Positions 46,601 through 53,268 of a stretch of DNA of 64,000 bases are shown in pieces. The stretch is from Pontibacterium sinense (GTDB lineage Bacteria > Pseudomonadota > Gammaproteobacteria > Pseudomonadales > Balneatricaceae): positions 186,001-250,000 of the forward strand of contig NZ_JADEYS010000004.1 of the NCBI RefSeq assembly GCF_015209595.1, given 5' to 3'. Position 1 is the first letter of the stretch. Each line of letters starts with the position of its first letter. Below the pieces are notes generated by a model. That model was not told the origin of the DNA, ran no database searches, and was given only the letters and a program-made list of their open reading frames with translations. Made by a program: the position numbers and the translations under genes.

Positions 46601-47266
46601 GTGCAAACCATCGCATTCTGGCAGGATGTGCATGTCAGCACCTTGGAGGATATGCGCCGTCGCCTGCGTAATCTGATGTTTGCGCTGGATAAAGAGCAGA
46701 AAGAGGTGGTGTATACCGATTTCGAAGATGAGATCACGGGTATACGTGATGTCACGGGTGTTTATGCCTCACCGGGTATCGATCTGGCCCAATACCGGAA
46801 GAAAACCGAGCTCTATATCAAAGAACATCAAGACCAAATCACCATCCAAAAGCTGAAACGTAACAAGCCGATTACCCAATCTGATCTGGATGTGCTGGAA
46901 GGCTTGTTGCTGGATGTCAGCGGTATGTCTGATGTTGAGGCGTATCGTGAAAAAGTCCTTGAAGATAAGCCACTGGGCAGCTTTATCAGGCAGCTGGTGG
47001 GGCTGGATATGCAAGCCGCCAAAGAAGCCTTCAGTGATTTCCTGGATGAGGGTATCTATAACGCTGAGCAGATCAACTTCGTCAATAAGGTGATCGATCA
47101 TCTGATGGATAACGGCATTCTGGATATGGGACATATCTTTGAGCCGCCGTTTACCGATGATCACTCTGAAAGTGCTTACGGCTTCTTTGACGAAGATAAG
47201 GTGGTTGAGCTATTTAGCCGCATTCGGAAGGTGAATGCTAATGCTATGGCAGAGAGTGTGGCTTAG
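43694..47266 (+). CDS. hsdR: type I restriction endonuclease subunit HsdR
   Basis: 1190-residue restriction and translocation subunit. Residues about 1-140 form a DUF4145-like helical domain, and residues 180-235 are coiled coil. The PD-(D/E)xK nuclease is visible as YVDYVLWG (about 279-286) and VVEAKR (about 292-297). The helicase motor has Walker A ATGTGKT (about 415), DEAH-type box VVDEAHRS (about 514), LTATPKDE, and late motifs including QMIGRGTRLC. The C-terminal helical region binds HsdM. The order M-S-R and the domain content resemble the EcoKI/EcoEI group. Co-transcribed with hsdS (37-bp gap) from the sigma-54 promoter upstream of hsdM. Confidence 0.96.
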   Translation: MAQQSNFVFLSQMAVELPACDELLVRAQEAEVAIKRDPRVSAFYARNCLELMVETVFDIDNWLQRPRHDTTLMSLIHDKDFKQNLKHGLFAKLKLIIQIGNAAVHDKKPPPQRAALQSVKDLHHVLYWFVRTYMPLPAGILRSEFSIPAFDEALIPQRVELELELAQQAIKSIEKVKALEEKLANADQAKREEHERLLKENAEQRAQNEALLAQIEQIKQTAQASEDKHDYNEAETRHYLIDALLHEAGWPLDKERDREYNVTGMSISKANPNGNGYVDYVLWGDDGTALAVVEAKRTQRSPEDGQHQAKLYADCLEKQCGVRPIIFYSNGYETRLWDDCQYPPRSVQGFYTQAELALMIKRRHDRQPFFAPESGSLSAKINDDITNRHYQKAAITHILQHFEQERERKALLVMATGTGKTRTVISLVDLLVKHDWIKNILFLADRNALLTQAKKNFVKQLPRISCTILDSGLQKDSLKNRLYFSTYPTMKNLLDRPADERPFGVGYFDLIVVDEAHRSVYAKYRQIFEYFDGLLVGLTATPKDEVEKNTYDIFDLQDGMPTYAYEDESAYAEHYLVPPTKISVATQFIREGIQYNKLSKAEQAEWEAKSELEGRDEVLPSELNKFLFNEDTAEKMFAQLLGKDEHGGIHVEGGDVIGKTIIFAANNDHAEFLQKMFDKNYPKWKGKLAQVITYKNSYAQSLIDAFSEDDGKDFDQENPALRIAISVDMLDTGIDVPEVVNLVLFKVVQSKVKFTQMIGRGTRLCPNLFGPRDDKTTFKVFDYCQNFEFFDANPNGVPTHIAKPVTQQVFEKRVRLSTLLNGRLRDAKYRQEHPEDCELLTTLNGYQLDMLHHQVSGMNLDNFIVRPKRKAVEPFLQRPHWDDIDDTKHTELENQISQLPTEAQAFNEDEQVNNLANRFDNIVLTMQLAQLEKGMIPDASRTRVMEFAQQLEAKTTIPDVLAQLELIQSVQTIAFWQDVHVSTLEDMRRRLRNLMFALDKEQKEVVYTDFEDEITGIRDVTGVYASPGIDLAQYRKKTELYIKEHQDQITIQKLKRNKPITQSDLDVLEGLLLDVSGMSDVEAYREKVLEDKPLGSFIRQLVGLDMQAAKEAFSDFLDEGIYNAEQINFVNKVIDHLMDNGILDMGHIFEPPFTDDHSESAYGFFDEDKVVELFSRIRKVNANAMAESVA

Positions 47267-47419
47267 CCCTTATTTTAGATAACTGGTTCGTAGTAAATAC
47301 CCGCTTAGGTATAGGCTTCCCAAAGGGGGGTATGCCGGAACTGAGTGTCGGGAAAACTCTCAAGCAGTAGAGATAGGCATGTTTTTGTTTAAGCCCGTTG
47401 ATTATGGAGTGATAGTACG

Positions 47420-49798
47420 GTGCCAAGGGATAATACGCAGTATCAGTTTAATGGGAAAACGTATGGAAAAGGGCCGTTGGTTCTTAACGTGGTTAGGGAA
47501 TATGCTAATCAATCGGGTTTTTCATACTTAGATATACGCGAAAATTTTTTGGATATTTCCAATGCAAAAGATGTTGTTTTGGATGAGGTTGCTTATCAAA
47601 CCAAGCTTGAGAAATCGATAGATGTAGAAAAACGATATTTCTTAAGCGATCCGGTGCTTGATGTTGATGGACAAAAATTCTACGTCAGCAATCAGTGGGG
47701 AAGGGGTAATATCAATGGTTTTATTCTCCGTGCCAGAGAGATGGGTATGGATATAAAAATTATTGCAGATGAAAACAGTGAGCTGATCAGGCTTTTTACT
47801 CAATATAAGAGTAACCCTCGTACTGAATGGATCAATTCCTATCGAAATCGCTGCCAGTCATGTTCTGAAATTGATGTAGGTACGTTTGATTTTACGGCGG
47901 ATGACTTTCTTGAGAACTATTGGCGGTCAGCAAGTAATGGTATTTCAGGTGTTCAGCCGGGAATGCTTAGCACCCATGAATTTACTAACCTCAAGAAGCA
48001 ATTACCGGATATTAGTCGAAAAATAATAAATAACCCTTCAGCTGAAACCTATAAAGAAATTATTAAGTGGGCAAAAAAGGCAAAGGAGGGTGGTCTGTTT
48101 ACGTCAGTAAAACATGGCGTCATTAATCGATTTTTCTGTGCCTGCGCTCCCGATCTATTGTGTACTATTTTAAATCTTAGTCATCTGCAAAATTTCATAT
48201 CTAAATGGAACGAAAAGAAGTATGGGGCTAATGTTGATAGTTCAGGAAATTGGTTTGATTTAAATGCCGGAGTTATGAAAGATATTAGAATGTGCGGCTT
48301 AGAGGAGGAAGATGATTTTCTGGTAAATACGTTTGTTTATTCACTGAAGGAATACCTTCTTGATGGTGCGCCAGAGCCCGGTACTAATGTTCAGACCGCT
48401 CTTATCTATCCCCCGACTATATCCGGTTCCGTGATTAAGCCCTCTTCGGGTTTAACTGGGATAAATCAAATACTCTACGGCCCCCCTGGTACAGGTAAGA
48501 CTTACAGCACCATTGAAAAGGCGGTGAGCATAGCAGACCCGGCGCTGGTCAAATCCCTGTCTGAGTCAGCTCTGCCGGCTAATGAGGTTAGGTTGACCCT
48601 GAAGGGTCGTTTTGATCAGTTGCTTCAGGCAGGACAAATTGTATTTACTACTTTTCATCAGAGTTTTAGCTATGAGGATTTTGTCGAGGGATTAAAGGCA
48701 GAAAGTAATGGCGGCCAGATTAGTTACTCAGTTGAAGATGGGCTCTTTAAGAAAATTTGTGAGCGAGCTGACCCAGTGAGGTATTCAGGCGGGCTTGATG
48801 AGGCTATTGCTCAGGTTAAAGAGCTGTGTTCGGAGGAACCTCTTCGATTATTGACAGCTACAGGTAAACGATTCTCTGTGTCATATCGTGGCGGTAAAAC
48901 ATTTAGTTGTTTGCCAGAGGCTTCGATGGAACAGCGTGAGCTGCCTGCCAATATTGACCATGTAAAGAAGGTTGCCCTCGGTGAGATACCTGAAAATCTT
49001 TATTGTGGAAGCTATGTGAAGTCCATAGCAAAGTATGTATATGATACCTATAACATCGACAAAGGTGTAACCAGCGATTCAGTTGAGGCTTCTCCTCATG
49101 TGTTAATTATCGATGAGATTAACCGAGGTAATATTTCCAGAATTTTCGGTGAGTTAATTACATTGCTGGAGCCTGGTAAGCGTAAGGGGCAGGCAGAGGC
49201 TTTGTCGGTAACACTACCTTATAGCAAAGAGGAGTTTTCGATACCCGCTAACCTGCATGTAATAGGCACAATGAATACCGCCGATACCAGTTTGGCGAAA
49301 ATTGATATTGCCCTGCGCCGCCGGTTTCAGTTTGTTGAAGTGATGCCCGATATGCACCAACTAAGAGGCGTGGTCGTTGCAGGTATTGATGTTCGTCTTC
49401 TTCTGAAAACGATCAACCAGCGTATAGAGCTGTTTTATGACCGGGATCATACCATTGGTCATAGCTATTTTATGGGGCTGTCCTCAAGTTCCGGTATTGA
49501 TGACCTGGCTACTATCTTTAAGACGCAAATTATCCCGCTTTTGGAAGAATATTTCTTTGAAGATTGGGCAATAATCCACCGTGTACTGGGCGATCACCTT
49601 AAGAATAAAAAACATCTTCAATTTATTGTCCAGCGGCACACTGACCAAACGATGCGGCGTTTGATGGGGGCAAATTGGAAAGCGGATACTAATATCCAGT
49701 CAGTGTGGAAACTTAATTCGGAAGCGCTAAAAAATGCTGATGCTTATATCGGTATATATTCGCCGGCCAGTGATACGGCAGCCAAGGCGGATAATTAA
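47420..49798 (+). CDS. mcrB: McrB-like type IV restriction GTPase/ATPase
   Basis: 792-residue AAA+ protein of the McrB family. The N-terminal about 330 residues, which would recognise modified DNA, do not match a domain I can name. The motor has Walker A GPPGTGKT (about 353-360), Walker B LIIDEINRGN (about 561-570) and the McrB signature MNTADTSL (about 617-624). The NTAD core is intact, but threonine replaces the usual arginine of NTADRS. The final ALRRRFQF is standard. It forms rings that drive McrC cleavage of methylated DNA. It uses a GTG start with GGAG upstream. The mcrC gene follows after 2 bp. A 153-bp gap separates it from hsdR, so it may share the hsd transcript. Confidence 0.92.
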   Translation: MPRDNTQYQFNGKTYGKGPLVLNVVREYANQSGFSYLDIRENFLDISNAKDVVLDEVAYQTKLEKSIDVEKRYFLSDPVLDVDGQKFYVSNQWGRGNINGFILRAREMGMDIKIIADENSELIRLFTQYKSNPRTEWINSYRNRCQSCSEIDVGTFDFTADDFLENYWRSASNGISGVQPGMLSTHEFTNLKKQLPDISRKIINNPSAETYKEIIKWAKKAKEGGLFTSVKHGVINRFFCACAPDLLCTILNLSHLQNFISKWNEKKYGANVDSSGNWFDLNAGVMKDIRMCGLEEEDDFLVNTFVYSLKEYLLDGAPEPGTNVQTALIYPPTISGSVIKPSSGLTGINQILYGPPGTGKTYSTIEKAVSIADPALVKSLSESALPANEVRLTLKGRFDQLLQAGQIVFTTFHQSFSYEDFVEGLKAESNGGQISYSVEDGLFKKICERADPVRYSGGLDEAIAQVKELCSEEPLRLLTATGKRFSVSYRGGKTFSCLPEASMEQRELPANIDHVKKVALGEIPENLYCGSYVKSIAKYVYDTYNIDKGVTSDSVEASPHVLIIDEINRGNISRIFGELITLLEPGKRKGQAEALSVTLPYSKEEFSIPANLHVIGTMNTADTSLAKIDIALRRRFQFVEVMPDMHQLRGVVVAGIDVRLLLKTINQRIELFYDRDHTIGHSYFMGLSSSSGIDDLATIFKTQIIPLLEEYFFEDWAIIHRVLGDHLKNKKHLQFIVQRHTDQTMRRLMGANWKADTNIQSVWKLNSEALKNADAYIGIYSPASDTAAKADN

Positions 49799-49800
49799 GT

Positions 49801-51132
49801 ATGACTGGTTTTGTCATACGAGAATATGGCTTGCTGGCTAGGGAGGGCTTGCCATCCTCTATAAGCACTGATCTCAATAGGCAGGTGATACCGGCTTCAG
49901 CTTGGGACTGGCTGCTTACTGAGGCCTGTGGTGACGGCGAGCATAAACAGCTTGTTCGGCCCCGAAAGGCAGATGGGCATTTGCACTTGCAGGTGCTTAA
50001 CTACGTGGGGTCGGTAACCACACCTTGTGGTACGCATATCGAGATTCTTCCTAAGCACAGTGAACACTCTGATGAGGCCAGTTTGTTGTGTGGCCGTCGC
50101 TTGTTAATAAAAATGCTTAACCGGGTGTATGGCCTTAATATGCGCGAGTTTGAGCGCGCTCATCTCCAGTTATTTAAACAGCCCTTACCGGAAGTTTTGA
50201 TTGGCCACTTTCTGTTAGAGGTTAAGCAGTTAGTCAGGCGTGGTATTCGCGCTGACTACCGCAGCCAGCGAGATGAAACCACCTATTTGCGTGGACGGTT
50301 ACAAATAGCGGCTCAGCTGCGCCAGCCACCAGGACGGCAGCATCATTTTCAGGTCGAGTACGATGACTTTCTGCCTGACAGGCCGGAGAACCGACTGCTT
50401 CATTCTTCGCTTAAGCAGGTGTTACGTTGGAGTCAGTCGTTGGAGAATCAGCGCCTTGCCCGTGAATTGTTGTTTGTTTTTGATGACATTCCTGCGTCCA
50501 GTCAATACCGCAACGATTTTAGTCGATGGCAGCTAGATAGAAATATGCAGCACTACCGGGCGTGTAAGCCATGGTGCGAATTTATTCTAAATGAACAAAC
50601 GCCATTTACGCTTGCGGGCGCCCATTTTGGCCAGTCCTTTTTATTTCCTATGAACGATCTGTTCGAGAAGTATGTAGCGCGTGTACTTGAGCGACAGTTG
50701 GCTACCGGGTTTCAGCTGAGGGAGCAGGCGGCTAGTCGTTATCTTATCGATTCACATAATGACAAAAGTCTATTTCAGCTTCGGCCGGACCTTTTAATTA
50801 GGACCAGAGCTAAGCCGGTTGCAGTGCTGGACTGTAAATGGAAGTTACTTGATCAGAATAAAAATCATGTGGCGGGTAACGATGAAAAAACTTATGGCCT
50901 GAGTCAGGCAGATATATACCAACTTTATGCCTATGGTCAGAAATATCTGGGGGGCACCGGATGCGTTTATTTGGTTTACCCAAAGCATGGGCGCTTAAGT
51001 CAACCGTTACCGGTATTTCATTATGATAAATACCTGAGTTTGCACGTTATCCCATTTTGCCTGGACGACGATCATTTTTGTCTGCCTTCGGGGGATGCCC
51101 CTGAATGGATTTTTCAGGATGAGTTAAGTTGA
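49801..51132 (+). CDS. mcrC: McrC-like type IV restriction endonuclease subunit
   Basis: 443-residue McrC family protein. The N-terminal part contains the family pattern (IEILPKHSEHS, LLIKMLNRVYG, ADYRSQRDETTYLRGRLQI). The C-terminal PD-(D/E)xK nuclease has the metal-binding aspartate in LRPDLLI (about 328) and the catalytic DCKWK (343-347), then QLYAYGQKY. Together with the upstream McrB-like motor it would cleave DNA bearing modified cytosines. The start codon ATG follows the mcrB stop after two bases, so translation is coupled. The gene ends at a repeat-bearing, AT-rich spacer. Confidence 0.95.
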   Translation: MTGFVIREYGLLAREGLPSSISTDLNRQVIPASAWDWLLTEACGDGEHKQLVRPRKADGHLHLQVLNYVGSVTTPCGTHIEILPKHSEHSDEASLLCGRRLLIKMLNRVYGLNMREFERAHLQLFKQPLPEVLIGHFLLEVKQLVRRGIRADYRSQRDETTYLRGRLQIAAQLRQPPGRQHHFQVEYDDFLPDRPENRLLHSSLKQVLRWSQSLENQRLARELLFVFDDIPASSQYRNDFSRWQLDRNMQHYRACKPWCEFILNEQTPFTLAGAHFGQSFLFPMNDLFEKYVARVLERQLATGFQLREQAASRYLIDSHNDKSLFQLRPDLLIRTRAKPVAVLDCKWKLLDQNKNHVAGNDEKTYGLSQADIYQLYAYGQKYLGGTGCVYLVYPKHGRLSQPLPVFHYDKYLSLHVIPFCLDDDHFCLPSGDAPEWIFQDELS

Positions 51133-51166
51133 CATGGCGTTACTCATTAGGACTGAGTACAAGACT

Positions 51167-51205
51167 AGGTACTCAGGTACTCAGGTACTCAGGTACTCAG
51201 GTACT
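51167..51205. repeat. 4.9 tandem copies of an 8-bp repeat upstream of a sigma-54 promoter
   Basis: AGGTACTC occurs at 51167-51174, 51175-51182, 51183-51190 and 51191-51198, then AGGTACT at 51199-51205. Each junction contains the symmetric core GGTACC-like GTACTCAGGTAC. It lies 161-200 bp before the sigma-54 promoter, within the usual range for enhancer sites of activators. Confidence 0.85.
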
Positions 51206-51324
51206 GGGTGTCTGGGGATGGGAGGTAGATAAGGGACTAGGTAACGATCTTGTGGGGTAAATTTATTTATCTTTGGGTAATTTTTTGTATTGGTTGGTTG
51301 TCTTTTGTTTTATTTTTATTTTGT

Positions 51325-51337
51325 TAACTGATTGATA
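51325..51337 (-). promoter_or_regulatory. predicted IHF binding site
   Basis: On the minus strand, TATCAATCAGTTA matches the IHF consensus WATCARNNNNTTR at every position. It lies between the 8-bp repeat array and the sigma-54 promoter, where IHF bending is needed to bring an activator to the polymerase. The surrounding sequence is AT-rich, so a chance match is possible. Confidence 0.6.
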
Positions 51338-51365
51338 TTAAATGGATAATTTTATTTTTTGTAGG

Positions 51366-51380
51366 TGGCACGCTATCTGC
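51366..51380 (+). promoter_or_regulatory. sigma-54 promoter upstream of the DUF4258/TerY-P operon
   Basis: TGGCACG-CTAT-CTGC matches TGGCACG-N4-TTGC at 10 of 11 defined positions; GG (51367-51368) and GC (51379-51380) are ten bases apart. The expected transcription start is near 51391, which excludes the upstream GTG (51385) and supports ATG 51418 for the first gene. Confidence 0.87.
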
Positions 51381-51417
51381 AATAGTGGTAGTAAATATCA
51401 CTGCTGGGATAAATATT

Positions 51418-51771
51418 ATGAGAGACGTCATTGTTGACACCAATCTTACCCAAGCCGATAAAACGGATAATGATGAACACTTTGAGTTGTCTCACCATGC
51501 CCAGACACGGATGTCGCAACGATCAATTAACCTGGGGGAGGTTCAATCGGTGTTGCAGCATGGCAGGGTTATTCATAGTCGTAGAGCTCGTTTTTATGTA
51601 GTCGGTCATAAAGATGTAGAACGCTTTAGTCATGCGGGTATCGATGTTAGAGCGTTGGAAAATATTCAGGTGGTTGTGGATGAGATCTCAAATAGAATTT
51701 TGACCGTCTACCGAAATAGAAATTTTCGCCAGATTCGTCCCACGAGTCGTCGTGAGAGAGGCTTACACTGA
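51418..51771 (+). CDS. DUF4258 family protein
   Basis: 117-residue protein whose central part fits DUF4258: SHHAQTRMSQRSINLGEVQSVLQHGRVI, then FYVVGHKDV and VVVDEISNRILTVYRNRNF. This family has a RelE/BrnT-like small alpha/beta fold related to ribonuclease toxins, though most members are uncharacterised. It is the first gene downstream of the second sigma-54 promoter, 130 bp before the TerY-like gene, and so probably the first product of the induced defence operon. No obvious antitoxin accompanies it. The role could be an RNase effector or an RNA-binding accessory; neither is proven. Confidence 0.8.
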   Translation: MRDVIVDTNLTQADKTDNDEHFELSHHAQTRMSQRSINLGEVQSVLQHGRVIHSRRARFYVVGHKDVERFSHAGIDVRALENIQVVVDEISNRILTVYRNRNFRQIRPTSRRERGLH

Positions 51772-51901
51772 TTCACGGTGATGAGAGTAATAAGTGGTAT
51801 CACTTTCTGTCATTTGTACTCGAAAAACGGCCGCTCTGGAACTGGCATGAATAGACTTAAACAATCTATATATTCAAAACTTTATAAGGACATAGATAAA
51901 C

Positions 51902-52570
51902 ATGAAAAAATTTGCGGCTAAGAGTGCGCGTCCAATTCCGGTTATTATCTTGGCTGATACCTCGGGAAGCATGAGCGTCGACGGAAAAGTTGATGCTATG
52001 AATCAGGCAATTCGCGGAATGATTGCCAGCTTTGCCGAAGAGAGTCGACTAAATGCTGAGATACACCTTTCGGTTATCACTTTTGGCGGGAACGCTGAGA
52101 CACACCTTGCTTTAACCCCTGCTCATCAAATCACCCATTTTGAAGACTTTTACGCAACTGGTGGCACACCTATGGGGGAGGCGCTGACTATTGCTAAAGA
52201 GCTTATTGAAGATAAAGAGAAAATTTCTTCACGTGCATACCGTCCGGTAATTGTGCTGATTTCCGATGGCCATCCAACTGACGACTGGGAGGGGCAGTTC
52301 AGTGCGTTCTGCAGTGCTGAACGAGCACAAAAGGCAACGCGCATGGCGATGGCCATTGGCAGCGATGCTGATGAAGTGATGATGAATGACTTCATCAACG
52401 ATCTGGAGGCGCCATTGTTTAGAGCCAGTAATGCACAGGACATTATTAAGTTCTTCCGGGCTGTGAGTATGAGTGTTACCAGTCGTTCGCGTAGCACGAC
52501 GCCTAATCAACCAGTTGCTATTACCTACGATGAGATCCCAGAAGATGATGAATTAGATTTGGATTTCTAG
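51902..52570 (+). CDS. TerY-like von Willebrand factor A domain protein
   Basis: 222-residue single vWA-domain protein of the TerY type. The MIDAS metal site is complete: DTSGS at residues 19-23, the threonine in GGTPMGEAL, and the aspartate in LISDGHPTDDW. It is cytoplasmic, without a signal peptide. In TerY-P triads the vWA protein is thought to be a substrate or scaffold regulated by the associated phosphatase and kinase, which follow immediately here. The ATG has AAGGA upstream. The stop is one base from the phosphatase start. Acidic C-terminal tail. Confidence 0.92.
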   Translation: MKKFAAKSARPIPVIILADTSGSMSVDGKVDAMNQAIRGMIASFAEESRLNAEIHLSVITFGGNAETHLALTPAHQITHFEDFYATGGTPMGEALTIAKELIEDKEKISSRAYRPVIVLISDGHPTDDWEGQFSAFCSAERAQKATRMAMAIGSDADEVMMNDFINDLEAPLFRASNAQDIIKFFRAVSMSVTSRSRSTTPNQPVAITYDEIPEDDELDLDF

Positions 52571-52571
52571 A

Positions 52572-53267
52572 GTGGGATTTTATTTACAGGCGGCCTCTGT
52601 CCGGGGCCCCGGTCATATTGTTCAAAACCTGTCCAATCAGGATGCGGTTCTCACCCGTCGCTGGAGGACGGGTTGGTTAGCGGTTGTCAGTGATGGAATG
52701 GGATCCAGGCCTCATTCAGATATTGGCTCCCGATCTGTTTGTAAGGCGGTGTTGATGGCGGTAAAGGCGTTGCCATTTGACGTACCCGATCGGGAGCTTA
52801 TTCACTGCATTTACAAAAACTGGTTGGCTCTTCTCGGTTCTATTGCAGCGAACGATGCCGTTGCTACCAGTCTGATTGCTTGGGGTAAAAATACAGGCGA
52901 AACACGATTGCTACAGCTAGGGGACGGTGCGGTTCTATATCAGGCTAATGATGGACGTGGTTTGCTGTCAGGACGTTCTGAAAATACCTTTGGTAACGAG
53001 ACGACGGGCCTAGGGGTATCGCGTAAGTACAGTGATTGGGTCTGTCGCACAATTTGGTTAACGAAGCCGAAACAAGGCTTAGCGCTGATGACCGATGGTA
53101 TTAGTGATGATCTTGAACAAATGGATACATTTGTTCCTGAGGTGATCATGAAGATGAGGCATATGGGGCGGCGCTATGGAAAACAGTGGATAACTAATGA
53201 GTTGGAGTCTTGGCCTACTCCGTCTCATTCTGACGATAAGACAATCGCGCTGATTTACAGGATGTAA
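52572..53267 (+). CDS. PP2C-family Ser/Thr phosphatase of a TerY-P triad
   Basis: 231-residue cytoplasmic phosphatase. The metal-binding aspartates of PP2C are visible: NQDAV (D24), VVSDGMGS (D41, G42), the LLQLGDGAVL strand, LALMTDGISDDLE, and the final SDDKTIALIY. It is expected to reverse phosphorylation carried out by the kinase encoded next. It starts at GTG 52572, one base after the vWA stop; translation coupling explains the poor start codon. The three genes (vWA, PP2C, kinase) form the conserved TerY-P triad described by Anantharaman, Iyer and Aravind. Confidence 0.9.
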   Translation: MGFYLQAASVRGPGHIVQNLSNQDAVLTRRWRTGWLAVVSDGMGSRPHSDIGSRSVCKAVLMAVKALPFDVPDRELIHCIYKNWLALLGSIAANDAVATSLIAWGKNTGETRLLQLGDGAVLYQANDGRGLLSGRSENTFGNETTGLGVSRKYSDWVCRTIWLTKPKQGLALMTDGISDDLEQMDTFVPEVIMKMRHMGRRYGKQWITNELESWPTPSHSDDKTIALIYRM

Positions 53268-53268
53268 G

